A stretch of 64,000 nucleotides of DNA from an uncultured Clostridia bacterium. GTDB taxonomy: Bacteria; Bacillota; Clostridia; Oscillospirales; Ruminococcaceae. Both the position numbers and the translations under genes were made by a program. The stretch is from the NCBI GenBank assembly GCA_947589215.1, contig CANQCL010000005.1, forward strand, positions 1 to 64,000, in the 5' to 3' direction. This document shows, in pieces, positions 1 to 8,035 of the stretch. The stretch's first letter is position 1, and every line of letters starts with the position of its first letter. Under the pieces are notes generated by a model. The model saw only the letters and a list, made by a program, of their open reading frames with translations, was not told the DNA's origin and searched no databases.

Positions 1-52
1 CAATTTTTGAGTTGCTGATATAACTCAAATGGCATTTCTCAGAAATGTCTTA

Positions 53-172
53 TGGTCGGTGACGATAGCGATGAGGTTCCACCTGTTCCCATGCCGAACA
101 CAGTAGTTAAGCTCATCTACGCCAAAGATACTTGGCTGGCAACGGTCCGGAAAAATAGGTAGTTGCCGACAT
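53..172 (+). rRNA. rrf: 5S ribosomal RNA
   Basis: The conserved 5S internal segment (cctgttcccatgccgaacac) is present. The first nine bases (from 55, gtcggtgac) pair with gttgccgac at 162-170 to close helix I, allowing two wobbles. The bases before it should be the 23S-5S spacer of an rRNA operon lying upstream of the window. The ends are uncertain by a few bases. It leads directly into a tRNA cluster, which is typical of Firmicutes rRNA operons. Confidence 0.93.
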
Positions 173-176
173 TTAT

Positions 177-252
177 GCACCATTAGCTCAGTTGGTAGAG
201 CAACTGACTCTTAATCAGTGGGTCCACGGTTCGAGTCCGTGATGGTGTACCA
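177..252 (+). tRNA. tRNA-Lys (anticodon CTT)
   Basis: A full cloverleaf with encoded CCA is visible. The acceptor stem gcaccat pairs with atggtgt, the anticodon arm is actga/tcagt with loop ctcttaa (anticodon CTT), and the T-arm carries ggttcgagtcc. It lies 4 nt after the 5S gene and 3 nt before tRNA-Glu, so it is co-transcribed with the rRNA operon. Confidence 0.95.
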
Positions 253-255
253 AAA

Positions 256-330
256 GGCCCGTTGGTCAAGTGGTTAAGACTCCGGCCTCTCACGCCGGCA
301 ACACGAGTTCGAATCTCGTACGGGTCACCA
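256..330 (+). tRNA. tRNA-Glu (anticodon CTC)
   Basis: A cloverleaf with encoded CCA. The acceptor stem ggcccgt pairs with acgggtc, and the anticodon stem ccggc/gccgg encloses loop ctctcac (anticodon CTC). It follows tRNA-Lys immediately in the same transcript. Confidence 0.95.
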
Positions 331-372
331 CCTTAACCCTTGATTGTCGGATAATTTAATATTTAACAATGT

Positions 373-410
373 CAAGCACGTCTGTTTTGGATTTTGCTTG
401 CTCTTTTTAT
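373..410 (+). terminator. Weak possible terminator between tRNA-Glu and tRNA-Met
   Basis: A short caagc/gcttg stem with a long loop is followed by ctctttttattt. The stem is only five pairs, so this is a weak call. It would end the rRNA-tRNA transcript before the second tRNA pair. Confidence 0.3.
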
Positions 411-421
411 TTCCAACATAT

Positions 422-498
422 GGGCCATTAGCTCAGTTGGTCAGAGCAACCGGCTCATAACCGGTTGGTCCGGGGTTCGAGTCCCTGATGGCCCACCA
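422..498 (+). tRNA. tRNA-Met (anticodon CAT)
   Basis: A cloverleaf with encoded CCA. The acceptor stem gggccat pairs with atggccc, and the stem accgg/ccggt encloses loop ctcataa (anticodon CAT). It lacks the C1-A72 mismatch and the GGG/CCC anticodon stem of initiators, so it is elongator Met. A lysidine-modified Ile2 tRNA is the alternative, which sequence reading cannot exclude. Confidence 0.9.
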
Positions 499-503
499 TA
501 TTT

Positions 504-579
504 AGGGGTATAGCTCAGTTGGTAGAGCAGCGGTCTCCAAAACCGCGTGCCGAGGGTTCAAATCCTTCTGCCCCTGCCA
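504..579 (+). tRNA. tRNA-Trp (anticodon CCA), integration target
   Basis: A cloverleaf with encoded CCA. The acceptor stem aggggta pairs with tgcccct, and the stem gcggt/accgc encloses loop ctccaaa (anticodon CCA). Its 3' 45 bases recur exactly at 14645-14689 and 31627-31671. The gene is therefore the attachment site of two tandem integrated elements and is rebuilt intact at the left junction. Confidence 0.96.
535..579 (+). other. Attachment core, left copy (attL of IME1)
   Basis: This is the 3' part of tRNA-Trp from the anticodon loop to CCA. It is identical over 45 bases to the copies at 14645 and 31627. Tyrosine recombinases of integrative elements commonly use the 3' half of a tRNA gene as attB, leaving direct repeats at each end, and that is the pattern here. 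The crossover point within the core cannot be read. Confidence 0.9.
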
Positions 580-746
580 ACTATAAAACGGCTTAAACAT
601 TGCGTTTAAGCCGTTTTTCTGTGCCTTTATGCTTATGGCACGCGGTTCGTTTAACCGATTTTGACGCTCATAAATAGCGTCAATTTTCGTATCTAGTCAC
701 AAGCATTTGTAATGATTCCGTCTGGTACATCATCAAAATAGCATCA
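579..746 (+). repeat. Left-end repeat of IME1 (168 bp, identical to 14789-14956)
   Basis: The 168 bases directly after the tRNA-Trp CCA are identical to 14789-14956 at the left end of IME2. They hold a hairpin terminator, a second dyad near 665-680 (gacgctc..tagcgtc) and, at the inner edge, tagcatca, a motif that recurs at the right ends. These look like integrase arm-binding sites of one element family. Confidence 0.85.
587..618 (+). terminator. Terminator after tRNA-Trp
   Basis: aacggcttaaac pairs with gtttaagccgtt across a five-base loop and is followed by a T-run. It belongs to the element end, since an identical copy is at 14797-14828, but would end the tRNA transcript. Confidence 0.85.
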
Positions 747-1137
747 GTTTATCGCAGTATTTCTCCTTTTTGAGGCTTTTCTTTGTTTACTGTGACGCAA
801 TTTTTGATTGCTAAGTTTAAGATTGTGCCCTTTTTGTTAGATTGTATAAATACTAACAGAAAGGGTACAATTTTATGCTAAAAACATAGGAAGATTTTGA
901 TAAAATTTAGATTTTATTCACTAATTTATTATTTATTTATAGCAAAATTATATAAAATAGAAAAGTCATTAAGTAAGATTAGAACTATAAATATAAAGGA
1001 CAAATTATACATAAAGGATTTATTAACGCAAGTTGCTGAATGACAGAATGTTTGAATAAAGTGTGATTAATTAAATGTATCAAAATAATAGATAATGCGC
1101 TTTTAATAAAATAAAAAAAGAATTAAGGTGAGAATTT
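747..1137. other. IME1 left-end non-coding region
   Basis: No gene is visible. At 781-807 it carries ctttgtttac followed by an A/T-rich caatttttga block. The same layout appears at 14491-14518, 14985-15011 and, degenerate, at 31355-31381, so these four copies frame both elements and are candidate recombinase or Xis sites. The rest is very AT-rich and presumably holds the promoter for the sigma-like gene at 1138, whose ribosome site (aaggtgag) is at 1125-1132. Confidence 0.5.
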
Positions 1138-1712
1138 TTGATAAATGATAAACTTCTAAGCGAAAAAATAGATTCCTCCATGTCCACCAAAAAAATAATG
1201 GATTGTTGTGAAAAATATCGAAATCAACTTATACAGTATTGTTCACAATATTTTGATTGTGAATATGAGTATGCAGAAGATTGTGTGCAGGATGCATATC
1301 TTGCTTTATTCGAAAGCTTGAAAAATGGTGTAGAAATAAAGAATTATAAATCATGGTTATATACGGTTGTTCTTAATTATAAAAATAAAGCAATTAAGGA
1401 TAAAATCAAGCGAAATGAATATGAGTTCGACAGTAATGAGAAAAAGGATAAAATAATTAATAATTCGTTATTATACAATCCTGATTATATAGATAATATG
1501 ATTACCGACAAAACGATTGAGGAAAGAGCATTACATATTATTTCACAACTCAATGATGAGGAGAGAAAATTATATATATCTTATTACTGGAAACATAAAA
1601 ATTAAAGGATATAGCAATTGAATTAAATGTTACGTATAATACAATACGAAAACGGCATGAAATACTTAAGAAAAAGTTATATAAAAAAATAAAATATTAT
1701 GAAAAAGATTAA
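1138..1712 (+). pseudogene. ECF-type RNA polymerase sigma factor, frameshifted before region 4
   Basis: The first 155 residues (TTG start, ribosome site aaggtgag) contain sigma region 2, with motifs such as AEDCVQDAYLALFESL and YKSWLYTVVLN. The frame stops at 1605 just before the DNA-binding helix-turn-helix. That helix-turn-helix (KLKDIAIELNVTYNTIRK) continues in the -1 frame from about 1602 to a stop at 1712. The break lies in a run of five A (1597-1601), where six would restore one 191-residue protein. It is either a real inactivating slip, a sequencing error or, less likely, frameshifting, since no canonical slippery heptamer is present. It sits upstream of a membrane protein that is probably its anti-sigma factor, as in the second sigma/anti-sigma pair at 11169. 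Confidence 0.8.
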
Positions 1713-1767
1713 AATATTTGTTCACATTTTTAGATAAATTAACACAATAATTATAGGAGGTTCCAAA

Positions 1768-2547
1768 GTGAAGAAGGTGTTAAGTAAAAAGAAATTGAAA
1801 AGAATGATTTCTACTGACTTTACAAAGTTATCCGTACAAGAAATAAAATCACTTATACAAAAGGAAACAGAAAAAGGAGTTGATAATTTAGATACAAATT
1901 ATATTGATTTATGCTTTAAGTTGTTGGAAATTAAAAATAATAAATTAGAAATTAAACAACCTAAGTTTACTAAATCTACTAAGATAGTATTAGTTGCAGC
2001 AGCAGTAATGGTTGTCTTTTTATCAGTATTTACTGTTTCAGCACAATTAAATTTTGATATACCTGAGAAGATAGCACAATTAATAGGTGATAATGCAGAA
2101 ATTGATCCGAATTATCATTTTGCTAATACGACTGCTGACGGTTACTCCTTATCAGATAAAGAACTAGTTAAAGAAATTTCAAACTATGGAATTTTTCCTG
2201 TTACCATACCAGAGGAGATGACAAAAGAGGATTGTAAAATAAAAAAGATTAATGATTTGACTACCGATAGTACCATATCGAAAGACTTAGAAATTGAGTT
2301 TGAATATCTGGGTAATCAAGGTAATATTACAATACAACAATTTGAAAAGAACTATGAATTAATAGGAAATGATACAGCAAGAGATGTTATTTCAGGCCAA
2401 ATGATTAGTGCTAACGGAATGGATATTTTAGTTTTTGAAAGAGAAGATAACTGTACAATTAGATATAAGGATAATTGTACAGAATACAATATTTATTTAG
2501 AATGTGATTTGAAAACATCAATTAATTTTGCTAAATCAATTAAATAG
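1768..2547 (+). CDS. Membrane-anchored anti-sigma-like protein
   Basis: A 259-residue protein with a GTG start 7 nt after a strong ggagg. The first 65 or so residues are cytoplasmic, Lys/Glu-rich and helical. One membrane segment (about 68-90, VVLVAAAVMVVFLSVFTVSA-like) and an extracytoplasmic domain of about 165 residues follow. Its position right after an ECF sigma gene, with a single membrane span and small N-terminal domain, suggests an anti-sigma factor of the DUF4367-like type. The family assignment is inferred from architecture and was not matched. No zinc-finger HxxxCxxC motif is visible. Confidence 0.6.
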   Translation: MKKVLSKKKLKRMISTDFTKLSVQEIKSLIQKETEKGVDNLDTNYIDLCFKLLEIKNNKLEIKQPKFTKSTKIVLVAAAVMVVFLSVFTVSAQLNFDIPEKIAQLIGDNAEIDPNYHFANTTADGYSLSDKELVKEISNYGIFPVTIPEEMTKEDCKIKKINDLTTDSTISKDLEIEFEYLGNQGNITIQQFEKNYELIGNDTARDVISGQMISANGMDILVFEREDNCTIRYKDNCTEYNIYLECDLKTSINFAKSIK

Positions 2548-2564
2548 AGGGAGAGATGAATTTA

Positions 2565-3053
2565 ATGAAAAAGCTTATATCACTATTATGCATGGTATTA
2601 ATTTCTGTTATTTGCCTAGCACCTTTTACGGCTTTTGCAAATGAAGTAAATACTGATGATACATACTTTAATTGGGAACGTTTTGAAGCACTTGAACACT
2701 CCTATTCATTAGGAGTAACTCCATATGCAACTGGACTTATTGTTGACACTAAATTAGGAATTGCAAAAGATAAGTCTACATTAGTTATTATTGGTTATAC
2801 CAAAGGTAATAATAAGGTAATTAAAAGTGGATTTACAAAGGTAATTGTTCAAAGAAAAAAATCTAATTCAAAATCTTGGTCTAATTATAAAAAATATACT
2901 GATTTATACTCTAATAGTTCACGATATAATTTAAATAAATCTATTCATGTAGAAAAGGGATATCAGTACAGAGTAACAGCAACACATTACGCAAAAAAAT
3001 CATTATTTTCTACTCAAAAAATAAATGCAACGACAGGATATTTAACATTCTAA
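2565..3053 (+). CDS. Small secreted protein (possibly DUF6147 family)
   Basis: A signal peptide (MKKLISLLCMVLISVICLA, cleavage near AFA-NE) is followed by about 130 residues with the pattern GFTKVIVQRKKS ... GYQYRVTATHYAKKS ... TQKINATTGY. It resembles a family of small exported Firmicutes proteins that I recall as DUF6147, tentatively. Function is unknown. ATG 2565 is preferred over 2556 because it is correctly spaced from gggagag. It lies just downstream of the anti-sigma-like gene and is probably a target or partner of that system. No membrane anchor or LPxTG motif is present, so it should be free outside the cell. Confidence 0.6.
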   Translation: MKKLISLLCMVLISVICLAPFTAFANEVNTDDTYFNWERFEALEHSYSLGVTPYATGLIVDTKLGIAKDKSTLVIIGYTKGNNKVIKSGFTKVIVQRKKSNSKSWSNYKKYTDLYSNSSRYNLNKSIHVEKGYQYRVTATHYAKKSLFSTQKINATTGYLTF

Positions 3054-3313
3054 TTGTCACTTTCAAAATAAATAATTTCAGTAATTGTATAACTTTAATT
3101 GTTTAATATTATTTATGACAAAGAGAATTATTTTGATCAAAACCAGTAATGATTTACTATATTAAAAAGAGGGTGATTCCGTTGGTTTAAGTAATTTTAT
3201 AAGTTATTTATAATCATAATCAAACAATTAGTAAATTTATATTATGGTTATAGATATAATTGATAATATTTAATTTAATTACAAAGTTATCTTTTAACAA
3301 AGGAGGTTATAGT
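3054..3313. other. Intergenic region upstream of the C39-like peptidase
   Basis: A 260-base AT-rich gap with no gene. It probably contains the promoter of the following gene. No clear hairpin or motif was recognised apart from the strong ribosome site aaaggaggt at 3299-3307. Confidence 0.5.
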
Positions 3314-4276
3314 ATGAATATACATAAAATATTAAATAAAACTATTGCAACAATTTTATTTGCCGTTTGTTTTGTAACTTCAGCAGTTTCTGCAAGTGCT
3401 AGTACAAATAAAATTTCGCCTAAAGGAGATTCTGATGTTGTTTCAGAAGATCTTACAATTGAGAAACAATTTGATGAACTATTAAAGAATAGTTCATCAT
3501 TACTAGAGCGTCAAATTATTTTAAAAAAGGCACATGAAATGAATATTAGTTCGGAGAGTTTTAATGAGAATGTACTTTCTAAAACAGATTTGGATATTCT
3601 TAATGGAATTGTAGATATACAAACTTCAAAAAATAACGACAAAAAAATAATAACTAATAAATCTACTAAATTAAGTAATGAGATAAGAATTCAACAGAAG
3701 GTGACAGTTGCTGGTGTTTCAATGCCTGATTATGCTTTATGGCCCAAAATATACAAACAAGCTACTAACACTTCCTGTAGTGCAGGTACAATATATACAG
3801 TAGCAAAATATATTGGAGCAAAGCCACCTAAACAAGCTAATATAATGAAATTTTGGAAAAGTAAATGGGGGGTTACTTATCCAGACTTACCATTGGTTAG
3901 AAATTATATGAACAGTTATCTTCCAGGAAAACCATCAGATTATGTACCATACGTTTACAAAAAATATGGTGGAAGTCAAAAAACATTTAATAAGGATTTA
4001 AAAAGTAATGTTTTACATTATCAACCCATGATTTTGAATATTAAGAATTCATCAGGAAAAACAAACTGGCCTTACACAACCAATGGACATTTTTGTATGT
4101 GCAATGGACTGTTGACGTGGGAAAGTAATAAATACTTTATTGGCGATCCTTTTTACTTTTCCTCTTACGTATCTGGTGCAAAAGCCAATAATGGAGAACT
4201 TAAAAGAACATGGACTCAATTAAACAATGTTATTACCAATAAATTTGGTTCAGGTTCTCAGCATTATCTTACTTAA
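3314..4276 (+). CDS. Secreted C39-like (papain-fold) cysteine peptidase
   Basis: A 320-residue protein with a signal peptide (hydrophobic about 10-30, SAVSASAS). After a charged stretch of about 110 residues comes a papain-like domain: Cys155 in NTSCSAGTIYTVAKYIG, His259 in NGHFCMCNGL and Asp278 in IGDPFYF. This matches the C-H-D order of the C39-like family, whose members cleave peptides outside the cell or during export. The N-terminal segment could be a pro-region. ATG 3314 is chosen over the upstream in-frame start at 3260 because of aaaggaggt and the signal peptide. It lies in the sigma-regulated secreted-protein block. There is no ABC transporter domain, so it is not a bacteriocin exporter. 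Confidence 0.72.
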   Translation: MNIHKILNKTIATILFAVCFVTSAVSASASTNKISPKGDSDVVSEDLTIEKQFDELLKNSSSLLERQIILKKAHEMNISSESFNENVLSKTDLDILNGIVDIQTSKNNDKKIITNKSTKLSNEIRIQQKVTVAGVSMPDYALWPKIYKQATNTSCSAGTIYTVAKYIGAKPPKQANIMKFWKSKWGVTYPDLPLVRNYMNSYLPGKPSDYVPYVYKKYGGSQKTFNKDLKSNVLHYQPMILNIKNSSGKTNWPYTTNGHFCMCNGLLTWESNKYFIGDPFYFSSYVSGAKANNGELKRTWTQLNNVITNKFGSGSQHYLT

Positions 4277-4301
4277 TAAATTATTTCTATTAAGTCTAAT
4301 C

Positions 4302-4329
4302 GAACTCGCTGTATGTATACAGCGAGTTC
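4302..4329 (+). terminator. Strong hairpin after the C39-like gene
   Basis: gaactcgctgta pairs with tacagcgagttc across a short loop. There is no clear T-run on either strand, so it may stabilise the mRNA end or act as a weak terminator. It lies between the peptidase stop and the lipoprotein ribosome site. Confidence 0.55.
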
Positions 4330-4351
4330 ATTGTGAAAGGTGTTGAATATT

Positions 4352-5638
4352 ATGAAAAGAATATTTTGTGTTCTTGTGATTTCAGTATTGTGCCTTTGTA
4401 GCTGTACAAATAAGACACAAGATAATAATTCATCATCATCTGAAATAGAACAAAAAAGTATTATAGGTAAAAGTTCCGACGACATAGTTTTACCCAATGC
4501 TCAATTATCAACTGTCAATTTAAAAACAAGTTTAGATTTTATCTCATTTACCGACTTTAGAATACTTGAAGCTTTAGGTGATAACTATTATGGATATAAA
4601 TCCACAAAATTAGGCGATGAAATTTCTGAGGAATATTGTTTGACTAATCAAAATACTAATGTTCAAACGCCGTTAAACTATCAATCAAATACCAAAGACT
4701 GGGTTGTTAGTTCAGATTCTAAAATAGTTATGCAAAACAGGTATCTTTACGAGTGGAAAAGCTACACTCAGCAAATAACAGACGAAACCATACATGATGT
4801 TAAGCTGATAAGAGTAGATGGAAAAACCGGAGATGTCAAAATTATTGACGAAATAAAGCAAAGCTCTCCGTTTGTATACATGTGTAAAATTAATGATAAG
4901 CAGTTTCTTTCTTATAGTATATCCAAAGCACCTTCCGACAAAACCGGTTATTCGGTAATATCTGCAGCTACAATATATGATATTGAAGGAAAGAAACAAA
5001 ATATTATCTGCGAGAAATATGAAAACGATGAAAGCTGGTCTGACAGTCAAGGAACATTAATAGAACAGTTTGCTGTAAATAACGGTGAAATCTATGGATA
5101 CGGACGCAGATTGATAAATAATCAATATAAACATTTTTTATATCACTATGGACTTGACGGACAGCTTATAGACAAAGAAGTGCTTAATGGATTTGAAAAC
5201 ATCATCGGCTCAGAACAGCCCATAGAGTTTTCGTATCTCGGGAATTATATCAGTTTTCGTACATATGAAAGTGTAAGCAATTATATATGTAAAAAGGACA
5301 AAAACGGAATTAAATTAATTATGAAAGGTATAAACGGACAAGTTCAATATGCTGTAGTCGGCAAATATATATTATTTATGGAGAATAATGTTGACGTTAA
5401 TACTGGTGAGATTAAAACTGGCGATTATCCTATATACATTATTGATTCTAATTCCGATGTCATTAAAGCAGCAAATTTCCAAGTTCCTATTTATAATCCG
5501 TATTTCAATGAAATGTTATCTTTATCTAACAACAAAATGCTTTTATCATATTGTGAAAATACATATGACCCATTAAAGGTACACCAATTTCTAATCGACT
5601 ATAATACAATTGATAAAGCATTTACTAATAACAAATAA
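4352..5638 (+). CDS. Lipoprotein, paralog of 13041-14330
   Basis: A 428-residue lipoprotein: MKRIFCVLVISVLCLCSC gives a lipobox (LCSC), followed by a Ser/Asn/Gln-rich linker. The remaining 380 or so residues have repeating beta-rich segments (GDNYYGYKST, DGKTGDVKIIDE, YHYGLDGQLIDKEVL), suggesting a beta-propeller sensor or binding domain, but no family was recognised. It is more than 90% identical to the protein at 13041-14330 in both amino acids and DNA. The two copies are direct repeats flanking the integrase-mobilisation core of IME1. ATG 4352 is chosen over GTG 4340 because it fits the signal peptide and the ggtg ribosome site. Confidence 0.7.
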   Translation: MKRIFCVLVISVLCLCSCTNKTQDNNSSSSEIEQKSIIGKSSDDIVLPNAQLSTVNLKTSLDFISFTDFRILEALGDNYYGYKSTKLGDEISEEYCLTNQNTNVQTPLNYQSNTKDWVVSSDSKIVMQNRYLYEWKSYTQQITDETIHDVKLIRVDGKTGDVKIIDEIKQSSPFVYMCKINDKQFLSYSISKAPSDKTGYSVISAATIYDIEGKKQNIICEKYENDESWSDSQGTLIEQFAVNNGEIYGYGRRLINNQYKHFLYHYGLDGQLIDKEVLNGFENIIGSEQPIEFSYLGNYISFRTYESVSNYICKKDKNGIKLIMKGINGQVQYAVVGKYILFMENNVDVNTGEIKTGDYPIYIIDSNSDVIKAANFQVPIYNPYFNEMLSLSNNKMLLSYCENTYDPLKVHQFLIDYNTIDKAFTNNK

Positions 5639-5694
5639 TATATACACTATGTATTTATATTTACTGGTAGAATACTGAAAAAAGAGGATTATAA

Positions 5695-6690
5695 ATGAAT
5701 ATAAGTAGATGTATTAAAATAAGTGTTTCACTTATACTGATTATGTTATTTGTTGGTAGGCTGCAAAAATAAAGAAAGCAAAGAAAAATATATAACCATA
5801 ACAAATACTTATTCAACTGATAAAGAAGAACTTGTTATGGATGTATTAACGTACAATTTTTCTAGTCAATCATTATTAAAGATAGCATCAATCCCATACA
5901 CATCACAATATCCTTTAGCAATGTATAATGCAGTAGAAAATAAAGTATATTATACAGCTTTATCAGAGGATAAAAAGGTGATGAATTATTTGTTATGAAT
6001 TGTCATAGCAAAGACGTTCAACAGTTAACAAATAAATTTTTTGCAATCAATAACATATATTCTTTAAATGACGGCATTTTTATTGCCGGGGTAAAGCGAA
6101 GTGATGATACAGCTGTTAAACCATATATTTATGATAAAGAAACAAAAACAGTAAAAGAAATTCCGATTATGAATGATTTTTACATTGCTTGCGCTCATTA
6201 TGATCCTGTAAAACAAGATTTATATGTTTCAGGATATTTAGAAAAGGAAGATAGAAAGGCTTTTGATGAGCAGGAAGATGGAGATATAAAAGGAATTACA
6301 AATTATATATATAAATTTGATGGCAATAAATTTAAACTTATTTATAGTAAAAAGAATTGTTATATAAAAAGCATAACATCTTGCGAAAATGATTTGCTCA
6401 TAAAATGGGGAACGACATATTTTGATGAAGATATGAATTTGTCAAAAATATGTGTAGAAGATGAAAAAGAAGAAGCTTTTGAGTTTGACAAGTCTGAGAT
6501 AAAAAACATTGTAGATGATGGTTTGGTATATGCTGATATGGGCAATGTTTTGTATATAAGACAAATTGAAAAGAAAAATGATTATGTGTATCAATTATGT
6601 AGTTATGAAAATGATAACAGGCAAATAAATGTTTTATATGAGGCTTCTGCAGAGTCAGCTATTAATAATGCACAAGTGCTCATAAAATAG
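5695..6690 (+). pseudogene. Lipoprotein gene with two compensating frameshifts
   Basis: The start at 5695 (after agagg) gives a signal peptide, but the lipobox LVGC lies in the +1 frame from about 5745. The coding frame then returns to the original one near 5990-5995. Read through both shifts it is a lipoprotein of about 330 residues with propeller-like segments (DGIFIAGVKRSDD, KPYIYDKETKTVKEIP, YSYENDN-like). The inner frame (5750-5998) and outer frame (5995-6690) both have clear coding character. The two changes cancel, so either the gene is dead or the reads carry indels at ttt (about 5742) and near ttgttatg (about 5990). It is related in style, but not closely in sequence, to the lipoprotein before it. 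Confidence 0.65.
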
Positions 6691-6714
6691 TTGGTAAACG
6701 TTATAATTTATACG

Positions 6715-7932
6715 TTATATCTCAAACCCATTCGTAATTCCATTCAACCTCGCCGTGTCCTTCTTTACATAGTACATTTCAGTAATCTGCGAAGTCGAGT
6801 GCCCGAGCAAATCAGCAACTTGTCTTGGCGTAAGAGATTTAATTGTTCCATCTGCTTGTTTCTGTCCATTAACAAGGTTTGTGGCAAATGTATGCCGTAG
6901 GCTGTGTAAGCCTTTTGTTTCAATGCTTGCCGCTTTGAGAATTCGATAATATCTCTTGCGAAAGTTAACAGGTCGTGTGTAATTGCCGTTTTCGTCGCAC
7001 ACAAGGGGTGTATTTTCGCCGAAGTATCTTTCTTGGTGTAAATCCTTTATCATCTCTATAGCCGTGTTATTCAGCGGAATATCCCGCTTACTGGATGCAC
7101 TTTTTAACTTGCCGACTTTTACTTCTCTACCTCTTTCGGCAGTTATGCCGTTACGCTTAGCGATCTCTTTAACACCACGCTGTAGATGCATCACTCGGTT
7201 ATCAAGGTCGATGTCGCTGTTGAGAAGTCCAAGCAATTCACCTGTGCGAAGCCCTGTGTTAAGCATAAGAATATATGCAGCCGCTTGTTGATAAATTCTT
7301 TTACCGTTACCCCAGCATCGGAAGCACTCTTTTTTGAATATTTCAATCTCCTTTGGAGTGAATACCGTTATGGTTTCGTTTGCGGGAAGATTTTCTTTTT
7401 CTTGAGCTGCATAAAAGTTTGACTTTTTAATCATAGGAGCACTTTGCATAGGATTCTTTACTATGATTTCTTGTTGTGTGAGATAACGAAAGTATTCACC
7501 GAGTACCACATATACTTTTTTGACGGTTGTGTAGGCATAGCCGTCGTTCATCTTTTGGTTAAGTAAATCTTTTATGTCAGCGGCAGAAATATCGCTAACA
7601 ATCTTGTCTCCCAATACAGGATAAATCTGATGTTTTGCCGTGCATTCATATCTGTCATAAGTGCTTCTTTCTACAGAGGGGAACTTAAACACTTCAAGCC
7701 ATTTTTGCATACTCTCACGAAGTGTTTTCTTTGTTTCCTGCGACTCAATTATTGATTCTTTAAAATCTGCAATATAGTCGGTTATTTTCTTATTGACCGC
7801 TTGCTTAGTTGTACCTGAAAAGCTCTTGCGTTTTCTGTCTCCACGTTCGTCCATATACCAGACTACACCACACCATCTACCGTCTGTTCTTTTAAATGTA
7901 TTACCGTTTGTCAATAATCTTTTTTGTGACAT
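6715..7932 (-). CDS. int: Tyrosine recombinase (integrase) of IME1
   Basis: A site-specific recombinase of the phage integrase/Xer class that inserts and excises the element at tRNA-Trp. Of its 405 residues, the first ~60 form an arm-binding domain (KRTDGRWCGVVWYMDE), then a core-binding SAM-like domain (WLEVFKFPSVERSTYDRYECT), then the catalytic domain: Arg in LNTGLRTGELLGLL, HxLRH in LHSLRHTFATNL, His in LLGHSTSQITEMYY and the nucleophile Tyr in MYY. The ATG at 7932 (MSQKRLL) is preferred because aaagaaagg lies about 10 nt upstream. Over 90% identical to the integrase at 15044. Here 6 kb of cargo separates it from the left end, whereas in IME2 the gap is 90 bases after the end repeats. Confidence 0.93.
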   Translation of the reverse strand: MSQKRLLTNGNTFKRTDGRWCGVVWYMDERGDRKRKSFSGTTKQAVNKKITDYIADFKESIIESQETKKTLRESMQKWLEVFKFPSVERSTYDRYECTAKHQIYPVLGDKIVSDISAADIKDLLNQKMNDGYAYTTVKKVYVVLGEYFRYLTQQEIIVKNPMQSAPMIKKSNFYAAQEKENLPANETITVFTPKEIEIFKKECFRCWGNGKRIYQQAAAYILMLNTGLRTGELLGLLNSDIDLDNRVMHLQRGVKEIAKRNGITAERGREVKVGKLKSASSKRDIPLNNTAIEMIKDLHQERYFGENTPLVCDENGNYTRPVNFRKRYYRILKAASIETKGLHSLRHTFATNLVNGQKQADGTIKSLTPRQVADLLGHSTSQITEMYYVKKDTARLNGITNGFEI

Positions 7933-8035
7933 ACAAATCATACCTTTCTTTAGAACAACACAATACCACAACTAATTGTAAAAGTCTAGCACAAATTAAT
8001 TTTTCTTTGATTGTTGAATCAAGTTTCTAAGTGGT

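Noticed and set aside
1597-1605. Programmed -1 frameshift in the first sigma gene
   Set aside because: No X XXY YYZ heptamer (the site reads t aaa aat) and no downstream stimulator is evident. A lost A in the homopolymer is simpler.
4712-5050. Minus-strand frame inside the lipoprotein gene
   Set aside because: Antisense shadow. The same region in the paralog at 13041 keeps only the plus-strand frame.
6983-7422. Plus-strand frames antisense to the integrase, also at 15312-15620
   Set aside because: They are shadows of the integrase gene. They have no ribosome sites, and their conservation follows the other strand.
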